A program made the translations under genes and the position numbers. Shown here piece after piece: positions 12,242-24,222 of a stretch of 64,000 nucleotides of DNA (its first letter is position 1; the number at the start of each line of letters is the position of its first letter). The notes under the pieces are model-generated. The model saw only the letters and a list, made by a program, of their open reading frames with translations, did no database searches and was not told where the DNA came from. Origin of the DNA: Paramecium sonneborni (taxonomy: Eukaryota; Ciliophora; Oligohymenophorea; Peniculida; Parameciidae); NCBI GenBank assembly GCA_905182985.1, contig CAJJDN010000069.1:442096-506095 (forward strand), read 5' to 3'.

Positions 12242-12569
12242 TTAATATTATAAATGAGAAATAGATATCTATATTAATTAAACCCTACCAAATGAAATAG
12301 GATAAGTTCAAAAAATTTTTATTTCTCATCCTCCTCCTCAGGATAGTCAATTTATATTATATTATTTATTATTCTATGTTTTTTAGTTGATGACAATCAA
12401 AAAATTTTAAATTTTATTTAGGGATCTTAAACTAAAAAATTTTTAATATATTGTTTAAAGAAGGTTGGAAATTTTTAGAAGATATACAAATATTTAAAAA
12501 AGTTATCATACTTTAAATATATATCTAGTATTTAAATATAATTGATAAATTTGAAATAGTTAAATTTTA
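12242..12569. other. Convergent spacer
   Basis: About 330 AT-rich bases between two converging stop codons; no gene seen. Confidence 0.5.
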
Positions 12570-13226
12570 TCATAATGATGCCAAATCAATAATGTAGATT
12601 AAAGGTAAATGGCTAGTAGAATTTTCGATATGGACCACAGAATTTAATAAGTTTTCTTTAGAATCACTTCTATTTTATTGACTATTATCAGGATGTTGTA
12701 TGGATTTTATTAATTCTGATTCTTGGGTTATTTATGCTTACCAATTTTTTTCTAATTCTTTAATTGTGATTTGATTTTAACTAAACAAATCCTATATCTT
12801 GATTATTCTATTCTAGGCAAATTTTCTTTAAAATTAAGTAAAATCTAACTAGTTAATTTTGATGCTTTCTTTTGTCTCTTCTAAAATATCAGGAACTGAT
12901 ACTGACTTTTAGTTTAATTTTTAATTGATTTACTTCATTAAATTACTTGGTTATCTTTGATATGTTTATCTATTTGATTTTTTTGAAGAACTATATTTAT
13001 TAATTGTACTAATTTCATTCTCTTTGCATTCAGGATTATAAGTCTTTATTTTTGTTTTTGTTGATGGTGTTTTTTATCTGAATATACTTGATTTTTCTGG
13101 AGTTTTATATATAGTTTGAAATAAATGTGTTTATTATGTATTTTGTCTTGCTGTTGCAATTGGATGAGACTATTTTCTTCTGGATTAAGAATTGATGTCA
13201 GAATTTGTTAAAATGTTATTTTTCAT
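12570..13226 (-). CDS. Uncharacterised basic, low-complexity protein
   Basis: Intronless reverse-strand frame of 218 residues. It is rich in Ser, Asn, Gln, Lys and Thr, with no signal peptide or long membrane segment. The centre (about 125-185) is predicted-helix-like (for example FAQNRIIKIQDLFSQ, ELEKNWQAQI), and the N-terminal half looks disordered with many Ser/Thr-Pro pairs. I do not recognise a family. It lies between TCF25 and the Arl8-like gene, with its own start about 360 bp from the latter. Confidence 0.6.
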
Positions 13227-13588
13227 GGAGGACTTGAATTTAATTAATAAAACACATTATTTATGAAATGAATTTAAATTCTCTTAGAGAAATTAAATTT
13301 TAAAATAAATTAAAATATTTCCATAAATTTTCCTGAAAAAAGCGCTAAAATTATATTTAAATAATAGATATATGTTATGATTCAATAATAAAATGGAATG
13401 TTTTGAGCTACAATAAGATTAAAAATTTATTTAATATTTGATTTTTAACATATTGATGTTAATTTGTGAGTGATACAAATAATGGATGTTAGAAAAGATA
13501 AAAAACTAGCAAGAAATAAAATCAATATAGTAAAAGAATTGATATTTTGATTGAAAAAATGTAATTTGATTATTTATATTAATCTCCA
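13227..13588. promoter_or_regulatory. Divergent promoter spacer
   Basis: About 360 AT-rich bases between divergent start codons. No gene or clear motif seen. Confidence 0.4.
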
Positions 13589-14201
13589 ATGGGGAATTTA
13601 TTCGAGAAACTAAAATCATTTTTTTCAACTTCTAAACTTGAAGTATGTATGGTTGGATTGGAAAATGTAGGAAAGACAACAATGTTGAATTAGCTTTCGA
13701 TGGGTGATCCTTCTTTCACAGTGCCAACAGTTGGATTGAATGTCAGGACTGTGAAAAAGGGAGGAGTAACAATGAAAGTATGAATAAAAAAGATTAAAAG
13801 ATTTGGGATATTGGTGGATAAGTTTAATATCGACCAGAATGGGGTAATTATGCTTAAGGATGTGATGCTATAATATTTTTGGTTGATACTTCAAATGTAA
13901 AATAAAAAAATAAAGATAAAGCAAGCCACACTAGGAACATCGAAAAAGGAATTACACAATTTGTTAGATAATAAATCTTTGCGTAATATTCCGCTTTTAG
14001 TAATTGGGAATAAAATAGATGTAAATCCACATTTGAATGAAAAGTAATTGATAGAAGGTATACATAATGATAAGATTGAAAGGTCTAAATTTGGATTACA
14101 TAACATCAAATGCATGGGCAGTGGCAATGTGTAGTGCTTTGACTGGCAATAATATAACTTAAGTTGTTGATTGGTTGATAGCGAAATCTAAGAAGTAGTG
14201 A
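13589..14201 (+). CDS. Arl8-like small GTPase (Arf family)
   Basis: 179 residues after removing three introns (13778-13800, 13897-13921, 14058-14082; 23, 25 and 25 bp, all ending AAG). The GTPase motifs are complete: G1 GLENVGKTT (residues 23-31), switch threonine in PTVGLN, G3 WDIGGQ, G4 NKID, and a SAL-type G5. MGN at the start allows N-myristoylation, although animal Arl8 is N-acetylated. The KELHNLLDN and DEKQLIEG-like stretches (here LNEKQLIEG) are typical of Arl8, which moves lysosomes along microtubules through kinesin adaptors. Other Arl subfamilies cannot be fully excluded by eye. Confidence 0.88.
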
Positions 14202-14247
14202 GATATTTTTAAATATATATATCTATGTAAATATTTATATTCATATA

Positions 14248-15010
14248 TCAGAATGTCCATAACAATTTCCATAACCCTTTTAAATAAATTTGAAATTCTG
14301 ATGCTCCCAATTTAGATTCTCCAAAGATTCTTTCAACAAATACAATTGGCACCTTTATATTATTAAATATAAATAATTACTTCTTCTACTGTAAATCCGT
14401 ACTTTCTAGCTCTTATAATGATTTCCATTTGAAAAGCATATCCTCTAGAGACCACATCCTTAATTACTTTTTCTAAGACTTCTCTTTTGTAGAGTCTAAA
14501 GCTTCCAGTTAAATCAGAGCATTTCACTCCTAACATAGTTGATGCAAGGAAATTGGCACCTCTAGATGTAAGTTTCCTATCAAAACCCCAATTCATAACA
14601 CCACCTTTATTGATATATCTGGATCCTGTTACTATATCACAATTTGTTTCTTTCTATTTTTCAATGAAATCTTTCAAATATTTTGGATGATGAGATAAAT
14701 CTGCATCCATTATTACAACAAAATTTCCATGACAAAGTTTGATCCCATCCATATAAGCAGATCCTAAACCTAACTTTTTCTCTCTAAAATGTATGATCAA
14801 TTTATCTCCATATACTTTCTTTAATTCTTGTGCTACTTATAAAGTACCATCTGGTGAGTTGTCCTCTATTATGACAATTTCAAAATCTAAGTTGCTTTAA
14901 TTATTTTATTTTTTTTACTTCTTTTTAGCCATCTCAAATATTAAGTAGGTAATGATTGGCAAATTCTCTCTTTCATTATAGGTGGGTAGAATTACGGAAT
15001 ATTTGGACAT
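14248..15010 (-). CDS. DPM1: Dolichol-phosphate mannosyltransferase catalytic subunit
   Basis: 244 residues with one 28-bp intron (14353-14380). It opens with the GT2 fold signature [16 protein letters not shown], has [10 protein letters not shown] and the acidic MDADLSHHP motif (about residue 101) that binds the metal and GDP-mannose, and ends with the conserved [16 protein letters not shown]. The enzyme makes dolichol-phosphate-mannose for N-glycans, GPI anchors and O-mannosylation on the cytosolic face of the ER. There is no C-terminal membrane anchor, so it is the short human-like form that would need DPM2/DPM3-type partners. Its stop codon is 46 bp from that of the Arl8-like gene. Confidence 0.93.
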
Positions 15011-15185
15011 TATTAATTTAATAAAAAAGTTTTTCTTTAATTTTTATTCAAAACAGAAAAACTGGATTGTCGTGTCAATATATTAATTTTCTTAGTTATT
15101 TAAACTATGTTTTTTAGTTATACCTTTTTTAGAACTATGATAATTATATTATTATATTATATAATTTAATTTAATAATTTTATTA

Positions 15186-16891
15186 ATGTCTCAAAATGAA
15201 AGAGGAATGACTCTGACTCAAATTACTCAGATGATAGAGGAAAAGGTAACAGAAATTTAAGCCAATCCTGAGTAAAGAATTTCTGAGTTACCATAATTAA
15301 TTGAATTACTCAAACATGATAATGTGTTCATTGTTCAGATGACAATCATGGCTTTGACAGATTTATTTATTGATATTGCTCCATTATATAAAATTGATTA
15401 ACAAGCACATGAGTTTAAAATCACAAAATTTATCAAAAAAGAAGAAAAGCAAGTACTCAATTTTGAATTGAGTTTAATTAAGAACTATTACTAATTTATT
15501 AAAGCTTAATTTACTTTTGTTAAATTGATAACTTAAGGTCCTCTTGTAGAAACTTGTTATTAAAGGTAAATGTTATATTTATATTTTAGTTTATGCAAAT
15601 TATTGAATTCATTATTTCATTTTAATTACAATAGAGAATTAATTTAGTATGTTACATATGGTTTATTGACTTGTAATGAAATATGCTATCATTCTCTTTC
15701 TAATATCTTAAGTAATAAGAAACATTCATTACATGAGTCTAAATTATAAATTTTAACTTAAATATAGAAGCTTTATTAGACTAAACATGAAGATCAATTA
15801 CCAGATAATTTTGTCGATCTAGTGAATTAAATTTAAATAGACACTAAATTTTTACCTTAAGAATTAGAAAAGTAAGAAAAAGAAAAGAAGAGAGCAGTAA
15901 AACAAAAGAAAAGAGAATATTTTAGTTAGAAGGAGAAAGATAAAAAGAAATAAAAATTGACTAAAGAGGAAATGGCTAAATAGAAGAAATTATTGAAAGA
16001 AGTTTAGGATGAATTATAAGAAGCATAAGGAGATTTGGATAAAAAGACTTTGGCAAAAAATGTAATAATTAATTTAAATTATTATTTAAGAATGGGGAAA
16101 TACTTTCAAAAATTTTTTATATCTATTTTAAGGTATTAAAATTACCTCGAGTATCGAAATATTATGAATCTGCACTAAATGGTATATTGTAATATGTCCA
16201 TCTTATAAATATTGAATTGATATAAGGAATTTTTGAATGTTTATTATAATCAACGAATATACTAAGGTAAAAGAAGGATAATTTGTTGAAATATATAAAT
16301 TTAAGATTGAAAACAATTTTAGCATTATAATCAATAATGGATGGTCCAGCATCAGTATTTGGTATAGATGATAAAGAAACAATGTAAAGATTTTATGTTT
16401 GTTTATTGGACATTTGTTTAAATTCTAAAATAAAGATTACTGAAGAAGAAGAGAGTTTAATAATAAGAATATTAGATAGTGGATTCATAAAGAAAAGGCA
16501 TTTTTCTCAGGAGGTAACAGGATCATTTGTAAAAATTATTATTTAAGTGGCTAAAAATTCTGAGAATATAAAATTCGTATATGCAATATGTTATTGTGTA
16601 AAATTGTTGATATAGAAATACTAGAAAACATAAAAAATGTTGGAAGAAGACAATGAAGGTTTTGGGATGAATTCTTATAATGTAAAATGTGATGATCCCT
16701 CATGCACAAATGCTTTAAATTCATCTATATTTGAAGAAGTGAAGGAGATAAAGAATGTACATATATTAATATAAGATTAGAAATTCAGCAATTAACAGAA
16801 GATGTAATCTATATTAATAAAACTACTAAAAAATGAGCCAGTGCCTTAACATATGCTGAATAAAAGTGTTTATGATGTATATAGATAATGA
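15186..16891 (+). CDS. NOC3: NOC3 nucleolar complex protein
   Basis: 542 residues after removal of introns 15566-15589, 16062-16090 and 16757-16780 (24, 29 and 24 bp). The N-terminal half matches the NOC3 domain: a KLLNSLFHFNYNRELI helix and then repeated helices up to a Lys-rich bridge (about 235-270, KREYFSQKEKDKKKQK). The C-terminal half matches the CBF/NOC domain and ends with the diagnostic DPSCTNALNSSIFE segment. NOC3 pairs with NOC2 to bring pre-60S particles from nucleolus to nucleoplasm and has a separate role in replication licensing in yeast. Each intron removal restores the frame and the family match. Confidence 0.9.
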
Positions 16892-16901
16892 TATTGATGA
16901 A

Positions 16902-17303
16902 TCAAATATTAGTAAAATAATCTCCAACTTCTTAATCTTCAAAATTATCTTCTCCAAAGGCATCTATTCTAATAGAGAAGATAGATTTTCTAGTTTGGCT
17001 GGTATTTTCTTAATTGACCATTAAGGGTGAACTTTATGGAGTATGGGATGGAGTTCTACGAGATTTGATTGAATTGGATGAGATTTCTAATTGTTTAATA
17101 CTGCAAACATCAAATTGAGTAGAGTTAGACTTTATGAATTACTGTTTTCTTTTAGAATGGAAAACTTCCTACTTGATAGTGGGATCAGTTTTCATTTTGA
17201 TTCCAAGAGATCTAAGATAGTTTACAATTTCTATTTCTTTTAAAAGAAATGAGTTATTAGGATTTTGTTTACATAAAATGTCCAATTCGAAAGAGTCATC
17301 CAT
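16902..17303 (-). CDS. Small uncharacterised protein
   Basis: Intronless frame of 133 residues on the minus strand. The stop codon lies only 10 bp from the NOC3 stop, and the start is 35 bp from the next gene's start. Acidic N- and C-termini enclose a Ser/Thr-rich middle with several basic sites (RRTPSHTPQSSP). No domain is recognised; it could be a regulatory, phosphorylated protein. Confidence 0.55.
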
Positions 17304-17338
17304 GAAATAATAAAAATGTTGTAAAAAAGAATTTATTA

Positions 17339-18164
17339 ATGTTTTGGTTAAATTGTAAAGTAGCAGATAAAAAAGACAGAATCTTTAAAATAGATGTTAG
17401 ATCCAAAATTGGAAAAGCCAATGATAATGACAGAGTAAGACTAAGATCATAAATATGTCTAAGATTATACAAAATCACCAACTAAAATGGAATTTGTAGA
17501 AGAAGACCCATTATCAAATACAATAACAGCCAAAATAGTGAATGATGGTAAAGAGATTACTTATACAACAAATACAAAAACAACTATTGAAATGAAACAT
17601 AATCCACTCGCATTAAAAGCAATGACAGAAAGTTAAGTAGCAATAGATGAAGTAAATGTAATTACTATGAAATCTAATGTAATTGGATAACAATTCAGAT
17701 AAGCAGATTTAGGTAGTGTTTTTGTAATGCCAGAAAACACTATTCATATTAGCGAAATAGATGTCAATAATATACCAGCAGATAAAGATATATAATTAGA
17801 TAGAGAAGAAAAAGTACTCTATGCAATTGGTACAAAAAGCAATGAAGTTAGCTATTCTGAAAAATTGTCTCTTAATAACACTGTTGTTGAAGATGTTACC
17901 TTTCAAGAATTCAAAGATAAATATCTATATAAAATTGAATAACCTTTTGCTTATTTAAGTAGGACTAAAGCTCTCAAAAGATTTATTAGATGGTTGCCTA
18001 TTTACTTTTTAATGTTTTGTTTTCTGGAAACTTGGTGGGAATTACATCATCTTAAAAAGTATATTCATAGTCTAGAGGTTTAAGAATTAGATCAAACACA
18101 AGAAGTCTTAAATAAAAAACAAATTGAATTACTGCTCAATGACCCCTTGTTTAAGAGACTTTGA
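17339..18164 (+). CDS. Single-span membrane protein, possibly N-terminal part of calpain-like gene
   Basis: 266 residues with one 25-bp intron (17355-17379, ending CAG). One hydrophobic segment lies near residue 215 (RWLPIYFLMFCFLETWW), flanked by charged helices; I recognise no domain in the rest. The TGA at 18162 is followed, in the same frame, by the calpain-like sequence of the next entry with no ATG for about 40 bases. The two could therefore be one gene interrupted by a single TGA, or two tightly spaced genes. Membrane-anchored calpains with long N-terminal regions are known in other eukaryotes, so fusion is plausible. Confidence 0.6.
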
Positions 18165-19893
18165 TATTGCTTATAATAAATAGAATATATAAATTAATAA
18201 CAAATGTAAGATAAACTCCAGGAAAGTTTATAATTAGGGATTCCAATTAATTCAAAAATGGTACCTAACTAGGATTTAGATATAGATTGCAAATTAGAAA
18301 ACTAGTAGAATTAAATTATATTTTCTTCAATTAGTAATCTCGAAATCTCTAATTCATTATTTCCTTGTAAATCTATAGAAAATTCACTTTACTATAAAAA
18401 TTCTGCTCTTATCAATGCTTTCAATGTATTATAATCAAACATTCAACTTATGAGAAATATGTATGAACAATAAGAGAATCCTTTTGCTGTTTGGCTTTGT
18501 GATTAAGGTGAATGGAAAATTATTATTGTAAATGATAAAGTTCCTTGTATAAATGATAATAATAAAAATATTATAGTCCTTTTGAATGTGATTAATTATG
18601 GCCAATCATTTTAGAGAAGGCTGTTGCTAAATTACTTGGAGCTAGTTCTAATTCTTTTAATCATCTGATTACTCATTCAATTGAATCATTTGTATATGTA
18701 TTATTTCATCACTTAAACTAAGATTTTGATTGGTTAACCTATCACAAAAATCAGAATTCTAAACTTGAAGATTTAAAAGTTATTTTGGATTTAAAATATT
18801 CTATTCTTTATGTTGAATTGTTTCAAAATTCAATGAATAATGCTTATGTCATTAAATCAATCCATAATCAAAATCAATAAGACTTTATTGAATTATAAGC
18901 CATTAATAAAAAGCTGTTTATAATGAAGGTATTTTAATAAATGTTTTTAGGAACCATTTTGGAAGGTTCTAAATTCCTTTTAAGTTGGAACTTTATAAAG
19001 AGTTGTACTATTTCATAAGTTCATTTAAATTAAGATATTATCAACCTTTTGTCTTATAATGAAAAACCCAATCGAAAGAAAATTAGATTTTTTAGAGCAT
19101 ACTTATATTTATACTTTTAAAATTAATGAAAATAAATCTTGTTGGTTCTCAATTTGTTAAAGAGATTAAAACTTTAATAGTACTAAATAATTAACTGAAA
19201 TCAAATATGAATTAATTGATTTTGCTTAAAATTTATATCTGTAAATTAAAAAAGGGATAATACACTTTACTTTGTTAAGCAGAATTTTATGATCATGAAT
19301 CCTTATCTCAAGAATTAAAAAATTAACAATAAATATTGAAATTATAAATTTAAGCAATCGAACCACCAAAAGTGTTTAATTAAACACATCAAAATGAAGT
19401 AAAATTAAAAGAGTTAATCATTTAAATGATCAGATAAAAATCAACAATCTAAAATACTTAAAATTGCAAAGATTAAGGATTTCCAGATGTTTAAAAAACT
19501 AGAGGTTAAATTGAAGGATTTATTTATATATATTATGAGAATCATGATGATACTAAATTTGAAGAGAAACTTGAATTTTTTGATGATCAAAATTTAATAA
19601 AATATGAAACTTAAAAAATGGACACTTTCGTCAAAATCTCGCTACCCCCTTAAGATTATCTTCTAATTCTTTACAAATTCAACCCAAAAGTTTTACTTCC
19701 CTAAAATAAAATATCTTTTAAGTATAAAATAAGCCCCCATGATTAAAAAATTCCAGAGTTGTCCTTATTTGATTACATGAAATATATTTAGGTGTTTTCT
19801 TATTGTTTTCTAACATTGCTGCTTTTGCAATCTAAATTGAGTGTAAATTAAAATTATAGAATTCAATAATTTATTAAAAAAATCTAACTTTGA
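18165..19893 (+). pseudogene. Damaged, catalytically dead calpain-like gene
   Basis: From the ATG at 18204 the frame gives a calpain-type protease fold: NPFAVWLCDQGEWKIIIVND matches the core that follows the catalytic Cys, and LWPIILEKAVAKLLG matches the usual LLEKAYAKLHG. Where active calpains have GDCWFLSAL there is YYKNSALINAF, so the catalytic Cys is missing. A C-terminal beta-rich domain follows (about 19095-19350, then to 19893). The frame must be shifted near 18570-18578 (one base short), at the T6 run 19088-19093 (one extra, unless an intron at 18929-18950 is used) and near 19248-19256 (one extra). Either this is a decaying copy of a non-catalytic calpain paralogue, or the assembly has several indels. 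Ends at TGA 19891-19893. Confidence 0.6.
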
Positions 19894-20058
19894 AGGATCA
19901 AACATTAAAATTTTATTTGAATTAAAAAGCTCACATGTTTGTATTTTTAAATATCAAAGATCCTCACTGTAAACTTATAATTATCAAATGAAATTATCTG
20001 TAAAAAATTTAATTTGATAAGTATATCTTATCACATATTATAACTATATTTGGATTTT

Positions 20059-22054
20059 TCATTTATTAAATTAATCGATCATTTAAGCAGTAGAAACAAC
20101 TTTAAAGAGATCTCCGTATCTGTCTTCCAAATCAACTTTCAAAATGTATTCAATTTTCTAAATTTATAAGCAATAAATATTTACATTTCTGCACAAATAA
20201 CAAATAGTCTTTTATTTCCAAATATCTATAGCACATTAATAGCAAGTTCCTCCATGGCCACAATTCATAAAAACAGCATTTGGTCCTCTTTCATAACAGA
20301 CAATACAAACATTGCTTGTTTGACTCAAACTCATTTCCTGGTTTTTATTTTAATTACTTTCATCATGTGCAATCTAATACTTATAAGTATATTATACTGT
20401 GACTAAATGAGAATTACATCTCTTTTTATCAAGTTAAATTTTTAATTCATTAGAGATTGTTTTATTTAAATTATTAGATTGTTATTTTTCAACTACTACA
20501 ATTTAATCTAATTCTTAAAACATTTATGAAGCAACTCCTTAGCTAGAAAATGCACGTTTGTGTTTTTTAGTTGATTTCTTAAGAACAGGTGATCCACTAA
20601 TTGAATCTTGGTCACCCTCTTTTTTAATTCTTGGAATTCCAAAATAGGTTTTTGATATTTTTTATACAACCTAAGGAATTTAAGATCTTGAAGAAGTCGG
20701 ATTAATTTATTACAAAGTTTAATTATTAACTTACATATTAGCTGAAAATTATTATTAATTTATTGGTTCATCATCTTATAGTGTTAAAAATATTTATTCA
20801 CAGATATCTAAACGAAAATATATAGAATAAAAAATGATGATGATAAATTCAGCAATACTGAAATATTATAGTATAAAGAAATTATATGAATAACTTTGTT
20901 GATTTTCCAAATATTATAAATACCCAAAGGAATTTAAAGCAAAAGTGATACTACCAAAAATGAGAAGTTAAGTTATCCAAATATAAGTAATCACTATGAA
21001 TTTAATATAAGAAAAAATACATTCTGATTTCAATAGATTCTATCTATCAAACATATATTGAACAATTCTGCTAAATGTGACAATTACAGAGCCTGCACTG
21101 ACCCCAATAATGCAAATTAAACCTACCCAAATACTCCATAAAGTGGGAGTCCAATTCCAAAGAAGAATATTATCCAACTTCATGGTAATGAATAAGGAAC
21201 AAATCAAAATGTAAATTCGGCAGATTAAAGAAATTTTGTTTAACATTTTAAGTGATTCTAATAGTATTCTATCTTAATAAAGTGAGTAAAAATTGAATAT
21301 GATTGCAATCACTAAACATAAATTGGTGTAAACAAAATATTGGTATCCCACTATTATAAGTAACAATAAGAATGTTAAGTAAATGAAATCAAATATTTTA
21401 GTTCCAATATATAACAGTAGCTTGATCTTCTTGCTGTATAGTTAATAATGTTTACAATTGGATTTACAATTTCTTCATTTAAAATTGGTAGTAAAGCAAG
21501 TTCAAAAAGTCAATAAGATGGTAGAGTAATAAAAGCAGAAAAATGTAACTCAAGTTAAATTGATATTAAATCTGAAGACTGAACATTAGAAATAGAGATA
21601 CGGCAAAAAGGAATTTAATAATTGTTGATAAGTACAATTTTTGAGATCTGATGCGATTTCTAAGACAAATTATTATAAGTTTATTACTTGATATCTTATT
21701 AGGGATTGGTTAAGTTCTGTTATGTTTGATTAACATGAGTAGACATATTGTTATTAATATATATTTATTGTTAATAATAAATCAATGATGTTCATCAATA
21801 CGATAAAATCCATAAGTCCAATCTACATATATAAATATAGAGTACCATAAACTGCTAAACAAGCTAAACCAAATAGGATGGGTTTGATAGGTCTGGAGGA
21901 TTTCAAGACTAAATAACTTAATATCTGATATACAATTTGATTTGTCTAAAGTGTTAAATCTCCATCTATTGACTCTTGTCAGAAAGAGTTTCTATTCTTT
22001 TTACTATTAGATGCTTTGATCGATGTAATATCTAAACAATTTCCTTTAACTCAT
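20059..22054 (-). CDS. TMEM185-like multi-span membrane protein with C-terminal RING
   Basis: 630 residues after removing four introns (21909-21933, 21717-21744, 21660-21687, 21434-21455; 25, 28, 28 and 22 bp). Several membrane segments follow residue 55 (for example PILFGLACLAVYGTLYLYM, FLFAVSLFLMFSL, LTFLLLLIIVGYQYF). A repeated motif, KLDNILLWNWTPTLWSIWVG, resembles the TMEM185/FAM11 family. After a Ser/Lys-rich linker, a C3HC4 RING begins near residue 545: CIVC, then MNCGHGGTCYQC, then CYLC. It is therefore a membrane E3 ubiquitin ligase candidate. The membrane and RING parts are read as one gene because the frame runs from one to the other across 20700-21000 without a TGA. Confidence 0.82.
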
Positions 22055-22088
22055 TTGAACAAATTTTATAAATTAAATTAATATAAAT

Positions 22089-23200
22089 ATGGGAGCAAAA
22101 TGTTGTGCTCAACAACCAATATTGAATCATTAAGTAATTAGCAATAACTAAACTAATGTATTTGTCGAATAGTTACAATATGTCACTTAAGATAATTAAA
22201 AAATAATTTCCTAAGAAGTTTCTGCAGAAATAACAGATGAAAAGAAATAGGAGTTAGAATAAAGAAAAAGTGATGATGATCCAGTTATTTTTAAATCTCT
22301 TTAATAATAATCTTAAAAATAGGATATTTAAAAAGTGATTGAGGTCCCATAATAACTTTAACATCCTGATTTAAAGCTTTATGAATAGCCGATTGAAATA
22401 ACTAATAACAATATTAAGAGAACTCTTGAAAGAATAGGAAAATATATACCAATATAATAGATTTAGATTAATGGTTAAGCTCAACCTCCTTATTAGATAA
22501 AGGGAGAAGCTATATACATAGGAACTTGGGATGGTTTGAAACGAGAAGGTTTTGGTAAACAATTTTGGTAGGATGGATCAATATATGAAGGTTAATGGTA
22601 AAATGATATGATTTCTGGACATGGTAGAATAATATATGCAGATGGTGATGCTTATGAAGGTTTTTGGATTAATGGAAATGCTAAAGGATTTGGAATCTAT
22701 TATCATTATGATGGAGCAAGATATGAAGGATAATGGTTAGAAAATTTATAAGAGGGAGAAGGTAAAGAATATTGGCCAGATAATTCATTTTTTGAAGGAT
22801 AATATAAATCAGGTAAAAAGAATGGAATAGGGATGTTTTCTTGGAGTGATGGTGCAAAATATCATGGCACTTTTGTTGATAATTAAATTCATGGATAAGG
22901 AGAATATACTTGGGCTGATAAAAGGAGATATTAAGGAGATTGGAAAGAGAATAAAATGGATGGAAAAGGTACATTTGTATGGCCAGATGGTAAAAGATAT
23001 TAAGGTATTCATATTTTATATAAATCATTTTAGGAGAATATAAAGAGGATAAAAAATGTGGATATGGAGAATTTTATTGGCAAGATGGTAAAATATATAA
23101 GGGTTATTGGAAAGATGGAAAATAACATGGAAAAGGGGAAGTTATTGATCCTAGTGGTAATAAATAAACAGGAGAATGGTGTGATGGAAAAAAAGTATGA
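22089..23200 (+). CDS. MORN-repeat protein with acylated N-terminus
   Basis: 360 residues, one 29-bp intron (23005-23033). Residues 1-7 are MGAKCCA, a strong dual-acylation signal (myristoyl Gly2, palmitoyl Cys). After an acidic, Gln-rich linker, about nine MORN repeats fill residues 135-355, each built on YEGxWxxxxxxGxG (for example YEGQWQNDMISGHG, YQGDWKENKMDGKG). MORN proteins attach to membranes and link them to cytoskeleton or lipid signalling. In ciliates many sit at the cortex or cilia base. The start is 34 bp from the start of the divergent TMEM185-like gene. Confidence 0.9.
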
Positions 23201-23405
23201 ATCTATTATTTTTAATTATATTGCTTCAATTTATTTACATTTGCATTATATATCATATTTTAGAATTCCAATATTATTTCAATGATCTGATTTAATTATA
23301 AATAAATTATTTTATTTATATTTTATATTTTAAACTCTTAATAGAATTAATAGTTGGCTTCAAAGTATTTTTTAAATTGATAATAAACATCTAATATCAT
23401 TGTTA

Positions 23406-24173
23406 ATGTCAATTCCAGAAACAATACTTTTTTTCCTGCTTTCTTTTATAATGAAGCCATTTTCATAATTATCAAATCTAGCATATTATTATTTCCTAAA
23501 GATAATAGGATTTTATAGAGAAATATCTGGAACCTAACATTAATTATCACTTATTTTGGGAATAAATTATTCTAATTCATTATTTTAGAAGTTATTGGAT
23601 TCAAGAACTACTATCAAATAACATCAATTTTAATCTCATAGATTAAGGAATTAATAATCAAAAAATAATTTTTATGTAGTTTCATGCCCTTTCTTAACTA
23701 TGACAGAATCTATTGATGAGAGAGAAAAATGTATTAAATTGTATTAATAATTTTTTAAAAGAGAAGAGCTTCTTAAAAGCCAAATTAAATGTTTATTAGT
23801 GGCTATTGATTATGAAAGGAATGATTTAATGAAAAATAATTTATTTGCTCTTGTTAAATGGTTTTAGAAAAATAAAGATTTGATAGTAATCTTAGTAACT
23901 TCATTTGAAAAAGCAGAAGATAAAACATAGAGTAGGTAAGAACTATTAAATGTTTTCTCTGTATTAATAAAAGATGATGAAAACAGATTAATTTTAGTAA
24001 GCTCAGATGACGATTCAAATGAATTAAATTCATAATTCCTCAAAGTAGCCAAACATATAAACAAAAATGAAGAGTTTACCCCAAAAGACACAATATTTGA
24101 GATTATTGAAGATGATGAATTAAATAAATTGTCGAAAGAATTTGAATTAAAAATATTAAGTTCAAACAGATGA
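23406..24173 (+). CDS. Membrane protein related to the next GTPase, P-loop lost
   Basis: Intronless, 255 residues. The N-terminal 20 residues form a hydrophobic anchor. Residues 125-185 (for example CLLVAIDYERNDLMKN and then DLIVILVTSFE) align with the matching part of the neighbour at 24223 (FYIVVNFERTDIMKN, then MINIIVTQF), so the two are paralogues. The P-loop position reads LILGINYSNSLF rather than GxxGxGKT, so nucleotide binding is doubtful. It may act as a pseudo-GTPase partner of the next gene. Confidence 0.68.
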
Positions 24174-24222
24174 AGTTGATAATTCTATAACAATATCATT
24201 TATAAAATTATATTAATTAAAA

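Noticed and set aside
22681..23043. Reverse-strand frames across the MORN gene
   Set aside because: The plus strand carries clear MORN repeats; antisense frames arise from their regular composition.
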